64,000 bases of DNA from Neodontobutis hainanensis (lineage: Eukaryota > Chordata > Actinopteri > Gobiiformes > Odontobutidae), in assembly GCA_024349245.1 (NCBI GenBank), contig JALDNG010000022.1:5418001-5482000 (forward strand), in the 5' to 3' direction. Below the pieces are notes generated by a model. It ran no database searches. It saw only the letters and a list, made by a program, of their open reading frames with translations, and had not been told where the DNA came from. Numbering within the stretch: position 1 is the first letter of the stretch; the number at the start of each line of letters is the position of its first letter. A program made the position numbers and the translations under genes. Below are positions 38,575 through 50,400 of this stretch, one piece after another.

Positions 38575-38792
38575 ATTTACATTTACATTTATTCATTTAT
38601 CAGACGCTTTTATCCAAAGCGACTTACATTGTTCTACAGTAATTACCAGTGTTACAGCCACTGGAGGCAAGGTGGGTTAAGTGTTTTGCCCAAGGACACA
38701 ACGACAGTATGAACTGTTGGGAGAGTGGGAATCAAACCAACTACCTTCGGGTTGAAAGACGACTGCTCTACCCACTGAGCTACTGCCGCCCA
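38575..38792 (-). mobile_element. tRNA-derived SINE, copy 3
   Basis: It has the same family and orientation as copy 2, about 60 bp further on. The tail is at the left (ACATTTACATTTATTC, CAGACGCTTTTATCC), and the head at the right includes the reverse of a GGTTTGATTCC B box and AGTAGCTCAGTGGGTAGA A box. The B box is closer to consensus than in copy 1, so this copy may be younger. I found no clear target-site duplication. Confidence 0.85.
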
Positions 38793-41700
38793 ACTAGTTT
38801 GAGAGAGAACTAGGTTTGAGAGAGGTGTAAAGGAAACCATTTTTGTTAAAATGGAAAATCCCTCTCTGAACAGGGGAGGTGGCCTCATCTTCATGTTGGT
38901 TAATTCTATAACCATTTTACAGTGTTCTGAAACCTAAATCAGAACAGTTTCACTCTAGAACAACAACACTTGAATGGAACAATGACACTCACGACTCTCC
39001 TGAGCCTTTAGCAACTCTCAAATCAGGAGTTACACTGCCTTTTCAGATTTAATTATTATTAATTAATTATGAGACCACAACAACCTGGTCCAATCAGAGT
39101 TAGTTTCAGGCCAAACTCCTCCCTCTAGAGATATAAGCTCGGCTCTTTTACCAGTTGAACTCAGAATTGACAAAGTATCGTGTAATTAGAGATGAAACGT
39201 TGTCACCTTAAAAACCTAGTTAAAGCAAAGAGGCCTTTGCTTTAACCTTTTCTTTATGTCTGGTTAAGTTATAACTACTTATCTCACTTAACCTCTGACA
39301 TATTTAAGTGATACAAATATATTGAATGATTCCACACTTAAAACATTCCTGGTATTTATCCTGCACAGAAGCCAGGGTATGCAGAGGCAGAAATTAAATC
39401 TACTTGTATGCAGAACATGTGCTAGCGGTGAGCTCTGGGAAAAGGCTGGACCTAATGTAAAGCATATATGGCTTTCAATTAATGGGCTAACACATTCAGG
39501 GACAGTGGTCCTTTAAAGAACCGAGTGGTGAGCAGCATTAACGGAGAAGCTTTCTCTCCGGTGTACCTACCCTCACTGACCTTCGTAAAGGTAGCGTTCT
39601 GCCAAAGAAAAGCAAACACCTCATTTATCTGGCCGTGATACAAAAAGCAGATGCCACAGGAGGCCTGGGGAGCTGGCGGCTGGATCCACGGCTGTGACAT
39701 GATGAGCAGCCTGAGCGCCTGGCTTTAGGAAAGTTAAGAGGTACTTGGACTTAACACGGTTGCTGGATGGTTCACAGGTGGGCAGTTTAAACAAGCTTAG
39801 TCGGGACGGAAGAGCCAACTCGTAAAAGAAACCTGGTCAAATGGGCACAAGGATTCATTAACAACACTGATTTTATACTGCACTAACTAAAGTGTCAAAA
39901 GTAGAGTAACTAGGGAAGAAATGCAAACCAATTAGAGAAAAGACACTTGCTTCAGTGTCGGGTGATGTTCAAGATGCAGCCCTGTCTGATTAAGAATAAA
40001 TAGCACAATCAAAGCCAGTGATTGTAAGATTGGATACAAAATGTGTCAAGCTCAAGTGTGACCTTGATGAGAAATATTGAGCAACGACAAAGCTTGGATG
40101 TACAGTACAAGATGTCTATTTCTTTCTTACTTTACTTAAAATGTTATTGCTATATAAATTGATTTGCTTTCAAATCTGTAAACCATTTTCCACATACTTT
40201 GCAAGGATGTTAAATAACTGCACAAGTTCTGGCAAATGGAGGCAATACACAAACACTACTCCTCAACTAGTCTTAGTAGGGCAATAGAGCCTCTGCAAAT
40301 GATTTACGAAAAACCCTGCAAATATCCGCCGGCTTCTTCCAATCTGGTGGAAATTGCTCTGCTTCCTCAGCACCGGCTCTATAAGTACATATAGGTATAC
40401 AAGTTGTTCTGGCAGCAAAGTAAAGTGAGGGTGGGTGGTCGAGTGAAATGTTTTCCTAATAAATCACAAGGGAGCTTTTAAAATCAGTGTGCTGGGAGTA
40501 TTTCTTTCACTGTTCCCCCCGAGAACACCTGAAACACACTCACAGCTTGACTGCTAATGGCTCTGCGGTAAATCACATCACGCGCCGTAGAGTTGACACG
40601 CTATTTGGACCATCATTGGAGTCCTCGGGTTGCTTGTCCAGCGCTGCCACTGCAAACACAAGGTGCACACACACACGTAGACAGACCACTGAGCTGAGTG
40701 CTAAAACGTCCACTTCACGGACTGATCTGACCCTTTTGGAAAAGCTTTGGAAGGCGGTTAATGGTTGTTCTAACACGTAGTCTCCACTTTTTGAGCTTGA
40801 GAAGGGAAGAAGAAGGTATCTGCAGCTCTGGAGTGTCTATCCCTGTCAAAACAATGAAGGTCATGCCAAGACGAGGCCCAATTAGGACTCACCCTCAAAC
40901 GCCTGAGGTGCTATAGCCCAGACTACTCAAAAAAATAAAATCCTTGTGTGTGTGTGCACTGTGGTGTGAATTTTTACTTGAGAGGAGGGTGAGCATGCAT
41001 GGTTTTAACATGTCACTGTAGGCAGCTTGGCATTCCAAAGCCACGTGCTCCAATGTTCATTAAAGCAGAAAGTGGAAATCAGCAGAGAGCGTGATTTTAC
41101 CACAATTACTTCTTCAGAAACAAGCTGTTCCGTTTTCCCTTCCGCACTCCACTGAGCCGATAGGACACTAACGCAACAGCTGGACCGAGGACGTAAACAC
41201 AGATAAGGGGAGTTGGAGTAAAGCAATTACTATTTATTAATGCACACAGACATTGCTCAGTGCAAGCTAGTCCAGAACAGTGACACGCAGCATCCAGTGA
41301 TCAACAGCTCAGCCAATGGTCCAGTGCAGAGACCAATCCATCACAACACTCCCCAATCAATCTGAGCCCAGAGATGGACACCTGGGAAAAGAAGAGCTCT
41401 CGGACAAACCTCTCTATCTCACACACACACACACGCTGACGCATTCACAGTCACTGGAGGTGACCCCAGCAACAGTCCTAGGAGCGCTTGCCAAATTGAT
41501 CAAAATAGGTCCAGCAGTGCACCGGAGGGCTCCAGCTTAGCTCAACAAGGGTAATTATCAGGCGGAACAATGTATTTAATTACAGCTAAGGGAAGAAGAC
41601 TGAGATGAAGAGGACGCAAGACTTTTATAAGGGTTGGGTGTAAAAGAAAGGAAACATGATTTCTGTCATTCTTTCTTGATTTTATTTTACATATTTGAAA

Positions 41701-42541
41701 ATATTGTCTTAACCAGATTTAAACCACATCAACAAAACTTGTAAAATTGTTTCTTGGCCTTATTCCATCTTGTGACCTCCATATTCACTCAGAATATTTG
41801 CTTACTAGTGCCTTTATTTTAGTTTATTTGCAGTGTTGTTACACTACAGTACAAGCAATATAAATGGAAATAACTCTGAAAGAGCTTTTATTCGAGAGCA
41901 TTGTAAAAACACTGGAGAAACTGGTTGTGCGTTGACCAAACTGCCGACCAAATGTAGAAAAGTCCTAGAGCAAAACAGCTTTCTTTTTTTTTACCTCAAA
42001 CAAATACTTGTACATCTAAAAACCCTTCACTTATCCAAAGGCACTCCACACCTCTGTATGAAGCCTATTTTCAAGAAGCACTGGATGTCTTACTACAGAA
42101 CAACTTGTTACTCTATTCATCAGACATCCAACCCGCTAGGAGCTTTATAAATTTCACATTAAAATCAATTTGACGCTGTCTCCAATTTTTCACTCTGCTC
42201 CCTCAGGCAATGGAGACCCTGGAATGGGGATGAATATGAACATTTGAGATCCATCCTGAAGCTGACAAATCTATCTGCAGATCTCTGTGTAGATAGATTA
42301 ACCAACTGCCAGTCAGTTGCGGGGTTAAATCTTTTGACTTAATCCACCTACAATTCATAGCAGTCCAGCAGATTGGCTTATTAATTACTCCTTACTTACT
42401 TAATTACTCCTGAGCCAAGTTTTGATTGGTAAGACATGTTATTGAAAAATAAATCAACTTGAAAGATAGCTCATTAATCAAAACAAGATTTTATATTCTT
42501 ATTTTAACGAAAAATAATCTGTAAATACCTAATACAAATTA

Positions 42542-42945
42542 GTGGTGTAAGAAAATAAATCTATTGAGTTAAACATCACAATATTTCACAGCACGATTAT
42601 GATAAATGTAAATTACGTCTGAAGCTTTTTTTTTATTAAAAATAAATAAAAAAATTTAAAATAAATATATATTGATTTTTTTTATTCAAAATCAAACAGT
42701 GTTGAGTATTTCTGAAAAAAGATTCTGCAGGCATTAAGTTTCTTGCTTATTTGGTTAAAAAAAAAAAAAAAAAAGAAAGAAAAAAAAGTGAGATAATTTC
42801 AGTGCTCACTATTTTGATAATTGCCATATACTGTATAGTCATACAATACAGTATTGGCATTTATCGAGATATATTGTATTGTGGCATGTATATTGTGATA
42901 CGTATAATTTCGCCAGGTGTCAATACACACCTATTACAAACAGTA
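42542..42945. mobile_element. Possible AT-rich MITE-like repeat
   Basis: It starts near TAGTGGTGTAAGAAAATA. It ends near GCCAGGTGTCAATACACACC after a stretch with repeated ATATTGTGATA/TATTGTATT words. This resembles fish repeats with GGTGTRxxAATA ends, but the terminal inverted repeat is weak. The middle holds A-rich and T-rich runs, including an 18-nt A run (42757-42774). Confidence 0.3.
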
Positions 42946-45900
42946 TCTCCTTAAACTCCTCTAGCTATAGATTTGTTAAGATAAAACAGGAGAAGACAGC
43001 ATGGCCAGTCACTGGAACTGCCACTAGTTAATTGTGGAAAATTTTAGTTGGCTCAGCTCTATGTGCTGTACATCCCAATGTCAGGTCTTTGTGTTCTTAA
43101 ATTAGTTTGCCACACTGTTTTATAATACAAGAGGATGTTGTGTTCATAAGAAAGCACATTAGGCTGTATTAGCGCTACAATAAAAAACCTACAGTGAAAG
43201 TAAAATATGATTCACAGCTCAGTGCCTACAGGAAGAAAACAGGAGGATTATAACACACTGTTCTTTTGTGGAACAGTTGCAGAAAACACATTTTTATAGC
43301 AGCACATGGACAAGAAACAGATAAGGCTTTCCATTTCAAATGCAATCCAACATTCTTCAATCCGTAATCATTTGAAAAGCTCAAAAGCAGGGGAAGCCAC
43401 AAATATCAATAGCAGCAATCAAATAATGTGCTCACACATATGCAACCCCATGGCATCAGACAAAGCCACAGAATAAAAGAAACCCAGCATACACAGATCA
43501 GCACAACCTGGGTGCAAGGGCTCTGAATAAAATTAATTACACCTCTTTTCTATTCTCCCCCATAAATCCCTGTGATTGTCCAGGGCAACCCCAGAGCTAC
43601 ATGGATCTCTGATTAAGGAGAAGAGCTTTAGAAGTATCACGATGATATCTGAGGTTCATAAATAGCCCTGCGGCGCTGGATTCAGCCAGCAAAAGGAAGG
43701 TGACAGAAATCACTCACAGCAACTATAGTTTGTGTTTAAACCTACAAATGCCGTTTGTTCATACAATGTTTCTACTTTAAAATAAATTATTTTGGATCTG
43801 CGGGACTGTTTTGTGCTTTGAAAGGGAAAACTGAAAGCACACACATGACAAAATGCTTTTTTTCCTCTGGGAATAGCAGCATAGAAAGTGGAAAACATTG
43901 GCCATTTGTAGGCCCCTCAAGTGTTCCCTGTTTACCAGCCCATCAGAGTCTGACAGATACACCCTGTTCAATGGTAACAACATCACATACTTTATTCTGT
44001 TCACTGGGACAATCTCAATTGTCCACTGTGTATCCTTTCGACATTTCCTTTTCCAAGATACAAAGTAGGAACAATGAGGTGGTTGAAGCAGGCTGCTTTA
44101 CCGGAGCTGTCCAGTCCTGAAAGCACAGAGCAGGCAGAGCTTATCACATGCATTATGAAGCCAGATATAAAAAGGTGTGATGGTGTTACACAGTTTCCAG
44201 TATTTGTTTCTTAGTGTTAAAAATGTCCCACAGAGCACAAATCTACTAGTAACTACTGACTTTAACAAAAGAATATACACAACTGGTAAGACAAAGGAAA
44301 GGCCAGCAGAGACAGGTGACCATTAGAAAAAAAAATGTCAGAACCACCTTCTCCTCCAATCACTGGAAGACACTCCACTGTGCCCGAGTCATTAATTCAG
44401 CAGACAAAAACTGTTACCAGATGTCATTATTTATTTATAGTATTTAATAGAGAAAATGCTTCTTTTGAATAATACATCTGGTGGGAGAGGGGTGCAGAGC
44501 CGATTTGGGGAGGGGAGGGGGGCTTTGATGAATATTCACACACTTTGTCTGGAGGGATTGTGGTAAACTACCTTTTTTTTTTTTTGCCTGGCTTGCCTCT
44601 TGGGCTTTGTTTGCTCTGCCACTGGCCCTCCCAGCACAGCTGTGCTGCTCATTTGTTTGGCTATAGCGGCCATGGCTAGTTCAATATGGCTAATGCCAAA
44701 CTATTATGTTATTAGCCAAAGCAAAGCGAGAGCAGCCCACTAGCCGACTGCTCCATCTGCCTGTTTGCTGGTGTCAGATTGGAGCGAAAAAATAATAAAA
44801 ACTGTCTATCAAGAAAAAGGTGGCCAAAGGTGGAGCCTTCATTAAGCCAATAAAATGACACTGTGACCTGGTTTGCCAAGTGGATCGCAGCCTAAAATAT
44901 GAGGCATGAGAATGTTGTGAGTAATACTGAGGAAGACAATACTAGACCTAAATTCTCCTGGTGGTTTATGTAAACAGAACTGAATCTGTGCATAGACCGC
45001 TGTGAGTGTTTTACTGCCTAATTGGATCATGTTATCTCGTCTGCAAATTAGTCTCTCTCTGCAGGAATCCTCCAGCATCCCTCCTACTCTTTCTACCATC
45101 ACAACTGAAAGTGCAACATTGATTTGCAGCAAATACAGTGAGCAAGTACATCACCTTACTCCAGTAAATATTAGTGCAGAGACCTGGGGATTAAAGCTAG
45201 TGGAGACACAGCTGCATCAAAACTGAGTCATAATGAACAATCTTTCAAGTGTAGCAGGCTTAACCAATCAAAGAACCTTAATTCAACCTGAGTTTCCCAC
45301 CTCCGATACAGTGCACTTGCTTGGTTGCCCTGTTTTCATTAACAGTGTGGCTTTGTTTGTTTTAAGTAAATATAGCAGAAGATTAATTGAAGGAATACTA
45401 ATGCCTTACATTTGCTAAATCTCTGCAAAGAATTCCTGCCTCTGATTCACTTGCTTGGACGCTACTCAAGTGCAAAATTGAATTCTCGCCTATTCAAGTC
45501 TTTTACTACAAGTGCCTGCACTAAACTGAGCGCATTCAGGCAGAAAGACACATTATTGAAATATGTGACAAACGCACCCTCTTGGAATAAAAGAGAGTAA
45601 GACTGTAAGAGGACCACTGTCTTTCTTCCTTTCTTGGTCTGGTGGCATTGTTGCCTTTAATGATGGCCAAAGTTGAAGTAAAACCACATAGACTCGCTTT
45701 AAGAATATTGTTCATCCATTATGGTGCCTGATTACACAGAAAACAGAAGCAATGAACTGGCAATGGCACAGAAAGGAGCAGCTCTCATGAGAACAATGGT
45801 ATTAACAGCCCTAGTCTATGATCCACTGAAAGACCGCTTGAGTCCATACTGAGCAACAACAAAAGAAAGGATGAGACAGATGTGGAGAGCGAAGGACAGG

Positions 45901-46990
45901 TAGACAAATACAACAACATGCATGTGTGCGCCCAAGGCCAAATAAACCAAAAGCCAGCAGAGGCACTAAAAGAGCGGTGTCTTGTGTGGAGCCAGTTTGG
46001 TTTAGTGCAACAGGAACTGATGAGTTAAAAAAGACAATACAATATAACAGCACTAAAAACACATGTGTCAACTGTTTGTGATTACAGCACATTTAGTGAG
46101 TTCTACAAATCCAGAACAGAGCAGGGAGGAAGACAGGAAGACTGGTAACCATTTCACAAACAAGCTTGGTTGAGTCGCTGCTTAATTTCCCTCGGGTCAT
46201 GAGCAACGCCACTCACTTCTCCCAATGCCATTTTCAGTCTGACACACCGTCATACACCCATAAAACAAAGACAAACAGTGAAGAAACCACATCAAAAGTG
46301 GTTTTCTATTCAATCACCAACAATATCTCTCAGCAAGGACCAGTTTCAAAATGGACATGCTCGGACTTCCTCAACTTCCATTAATCTGTAACCAAGAGAC
46401 AGCAAAGTTGCGTTTGGCAATGTCTGTAACCAAACCCAGATATAGTTCAAAGGGTCTGTGTCTACTGCACTAGTTTACAAGCTTATTAGCTCTTTTTCAA
46501 TCCAACAGCTACCTCAGCCTGTACCTGATTTACCTGATAAACCATAAAAGAAATAAACCAGATGCTTTTTACTAAAATAATAATTCAGCTTCAAATTCTT
46601 ATTTTAAAATCAAGCACCCACAGTTTAATGAACAACCAAAGTCCAAATATTGAGGCTTGAAATGTGGAATAACTAGACATCAATGACATCATTCTTTATT
46701 ATACTTCAATAAAAGTAAGAGCAGAATTGAAAATAAAATGAACAGATCTAAAGGATTTTAGGTTTCATTAAAATATAATAATTATACTAGCACTGATGTA
46801 ATCCAAAGTAAAATGAAAGCTATCTTTAATTATAGCAAGCTATAAGCTGGATTAAGACACTTTGACAAGACTCATTTTATCAAATCCAATAGTAGTGAAC
46901 ACAACCATTTCCCTCTATCAATAAAATAAATCAAACCAATTACAAAATAAAACAACCACAGAAAATAAGCGGTAAAGAAGTAGCGTTCAC

Positions 46991-47297
46991 CTTTTGGATA
47001 GGTCCAGTCCACAGGAATGTAGAGCAACGCTGCAGCCTTACAAGAGCGCCGGCCGGTCTGATACAGTGCAGGTGTACAGCGCCACGAACAGGGAACCTGA
47101 ACCATCCAACGGCACGTAAAAAGCTGTAGAGCAAAACCCAGCCAGTTCTGCCAAAGAGGTGCTAAAATGCCGCGGGGACAGCGTCGTGCTTCTCCCACAC
47201 CAGTCCGTGGTTGCTGCCGAGAAGAGCCGAAGCTGCGACCAGTGGATGAGCGCCTGAGTGCTGCTCCCCTCTCCAGCAGCTGAGCGCTACTGAACAA
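46991..47297 (-). other. ncan: Candidate ncan 5'UTR exon 1
   Basis: This is the most GC- and CpG-rich block in the window, with GCCGGCCGG and CCGCGG motifs. On the minus strand it ends TATCCAAAAG before GTGAAC, an acceptable donor. The next compatible acceptor on the same strand is 18239, just before the neurocan start codon, which would make intron 1 about 28.7 kb. The 5' boundary near 47297 is a guess from the drop in GC and the AT-rich box beyond it. No ATG-initiated long frame and no protein domain was seen, so it is best read as a noncoding leader. It could instead belong to an unknown transcript. The assignment rests on strand, position, composition and donor only. Confidence 0.45.
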
Positions 47298-47400
47298 AAG
47301 AGTGCTCCGCAGGCTCCCTATTCAAATAGAAGTAGGGAGAGAGAGGGAGCGAGGGATGGAGGGGGGAGAAATGAAGAGGAGGGGGCGACTACGGTCCTCA
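47298..47400 (-). promoter_or_regulatory. Candidate ncan promoter region
   Basis: Immediately upstream (minus-strand sense) of the candidate exon 1 is an AT-rich box, CTATTTGAATAG (about 47317-47328), inside GC-rich sequence. It is followed upstream by a long polypyrimidine tract (purine-rich on the plus strand, GGGAGAGAGAGGGAGCGAGG and on, about 47333-47388). A weak TATA-like box beside a CT-rich tract and a CpG-rich leader suits a promoter, but no start-site data are available. This is inference from composition. Confidence 0.35.
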
Positions 47401-50400
47401 GGTTGAAGTTCTTACATCTCCCACTGTCACAAACCCTACACAAAGTGACAAAATGTATGGGCCCATACCTGCTACACGCTGACCCCTGGATAAGCTTTTT
47501 TTGCTTGCTCTGCGTGATAAATTACCTGACAGGGGACACAACAACCACGCAGCCATTAGTCTTGAAGTCCCCTGGGAGACAGACGAAGGGAGATGGTTTG
47601 GTTAATGGTTCGGTGATTCTGGCTAATACAGCACCCATAATTCTGGTATGCCTTTGTTTTCAGGTGCAATTAATTAACTTACCTTGTCTGGCCTCGACCT
47701 GAGAGTCACGTGCACCGCATTAGCGTGCAGGCTAACCAATGTGCCTGTTAGCTTTTATTAACAACATTTTGGCTTTAAAAACATAGAAAACACATACTCT
47801 TTCAGTTCATGTTCTTAGTTTGAGTTATTTGCATTATGTTACTTAAACACACTGAACAAAGCAAAAAAGTTCTGTTTAGGCAAAGGAGCCAACAAAAGTG
47901 GCGCTCTGTTCAAAGAATAATGATGCCCCACGAGAGGCTGTGCACGCGAGATTAACGCTTTGTTCAGCAAAGTTGCAATTTAGACATAGCTCCTAATGTA
48001 TTTTGTTGGTTTAACAAAACAGTACCTCAATACGGCTGGTATTTTTATCATACGTAAACAGAAATGCATTATCTGTCCCGCGCAGATTAAATGTGGAGGC
48101 TGCAAAAAACGTTGTCGTTTATGTGTACCAACGTGCAAATAAAAGGACAAATTTGTTTTTGCCCAGTACTACAATTAGTCCCAAAAAGTTGATTTGAGTG
48201 GAAAAGGGGTGTTTCTATTGAGTCAAGGATCATTTCATTTGAAACAGACATCCTGATATAAACTACCTTTAAGTTGTGAGGACAAAACTTTCTTCAGAGA
48301 ATTACCAGGAGCCTTTGAGGGAGCTGTCTATGGTGCTAGAAAAAGCTTAGCATTTTATATAAGGGGTCAGTAAAAACAACTGTTCTGCAATAAAAGTGCA
48401 TTGTGTAGGGGTTATTGTCATCAGTCTTCTCCCGAACAAAGTGGCAAACAGAATGACAGTAATAAAAGATAAAAATCTGCTTTGAGCTATACTTAATCAG
48501 GTCAGACTCTGTGGAGGAAGTCCAAGTGAATAGCCAACAAATTTTATTAACCATTTGTAATTCCACAAAATGCCACTCAATGCACCTTAAAGGAAACTTT
48601 ATATCTTTTGAAAAAATAGAAGAATTTGAAGTACTGCATACACAGTCACTTTCTTTTGCAAAGAAATAAGGAAATCTAATCATTGTCACAACTTTTCTGG
48701 ATGTATGCCACTGAATGTCCAAAATTGATTCAATTGTTTTAAAATCTGTCAGCAACTTTAGATATTCTGGCAAGCTGCTAAAGGTGAGACCCACAACACT
48801 AAAATCTGCCTTAGTTCTGGATCTGGGCCTAGACTAACAGAAATCCCACTAAATCCTCTGTGGTTTTAAAAATGAGCCCGATCTGAATCAACATTCGTAA
48901 TGCTGCATTTTTCAGTAGGCACCAGTTTACTTAAAGCTTTGTTGAAAAATACCCATTTGGCGATACTGCAATGAGAGGAATCGATAACTCACAAGAAATA
49001 AAATGTTACTTGCTTGCCTAAAATTACTGAGCACATTTAGCCACTGCATTTGGCATAAATAGTACCAGGGTCTTATACAATATGCTGAAAGTTTTATTTT
49101 AGATTAAAATTTAATACTCTTTCCAAACGTGTACAAACAATATCATATCTTCAGACCGTTCATTGAGGATATAATTACTGTGCAGTCGGGGAGAGTTAAG
49201 TCCACTTCCTGTTCTTAAGTTGCTTTCTTATTTGCACTCAGGCTAATATTGGCTCAGACTGTCTCCAAACATTAAAGGCCGCAGTAAGCTAAACCCAGAC
49301 AGACTCTCCAGCGGATTTGACACCAAACAGACTCAAATGCCACAAACCCTTATCAGATCTATGCACAAAGGGTCTCTAGACAATGATGATGGTGATGGTG
49401 GGGACGATGAAGGACGCACACACAAAAATAAAGAAATCTTTTTTCCAGCCGGCCTCCTTACCTCGCTCTTTACCTCTCTGCTCTCTTTTTGCTTCTGCAC
49501 TTCTCCGAATGACCCAAAGGCAATCAAGCTACAAACAAGAGAAGAAACAAAGGCACGGTTTATATCGATCCTGGGGCTTTGTAGCACAGAGTAAATGTGT
49601 TTATCTTGTGCAGGCACTATATTATACTTAGATTAAATACATATTTGATGTTCTTGCTGGCGCTATAAGCAGTTCACTGCTTAGAAACGTCCTCTTGCTG
49701 GATTGATTGCGTTTTGTTAATACCTCAATTAGAGAAATAAATCCCTGGTGAACCTAAATACTGTCCAGCTGCCCCTGGAACCCATAGGAATAATGAAGCA
49801 GTGTATGGTTTCTGTTTGTACAAAGTCACAGTTCTGAAGGTGTAACAATCGGAAAGTCATAGGAACTTCTCAGAAAGATAGAGCATTTGAAACGGAGCAG
49901 TGCATTTCCCAGATGATGCACCAAAGTACACTGTACATAGGAGATATAGCCTGTAAAACATTGTAAGTGATGTGACTGACTTGTATAACTGCAATGGAAG
50001 AAAGGTTAGGCTAGTTTTTATGTGCAGTGTATTAATCCGTTGTTCCATTCAAGTTTCTTCACTAAACATGCCCACATTATCTTCAGTAAACTTGCACAAC
50101 CCCATTTGTTGCTTCAACCTTGATAAATGTTGTTCTGTTTTTTCTATCTGGGTGAGAAATAAAATATTTTACAACTGCACTGCAAAAATAGTGTTAGTCT
50201 TTGGAAATATATTACATTAGTCTCACCATGATTGTCCTCTGTTGCTTATTAGGCCATTTTAAGTTGACAATGACAGCTGAAAAGTAAACAACTTAATAAA
50301 TAGAGTGGGGTTAGGGTATAGGGCATTTTTCAAAAAGTCACATTTCTTTGTGGTAGGCACTACTCTGATAACCTTGGCATTCGCTCATTACTTTTTCCAT

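Larger units (their letters stand above)
18239..46990 (-). other. Putative ncan intron 1 (about 28.7 kb)
   Basis: This is sequence between the signal-peptide exon and the candidate 5'UTR exon. Nothing in it encodes a recognisable host protein on either strand. It carries several hAT-like remnants, a long TG microsatellite, three SINEs and a LINE/Penelope cluster, all listed separately. Its status as a single intron depends on the exon 1 call at 46991-47297. Confidence 0.45.

Noticed and set aside
46872..47297. A 141-codon minus-strand open frame in the GC-rich block
   Set aside because: It begins at TTG and runs past a good splice donor into AT-rich sequence. The GC-rich part is better read as a noncoding leader exon.
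48336..48794. A 152-codon minus-strand open frame
   Set aside because: It starts at GTG rather than ATG, has no recognisable domain, and is about the length expected once by chance in 64 kb of AT-rich sequence read in six frames.
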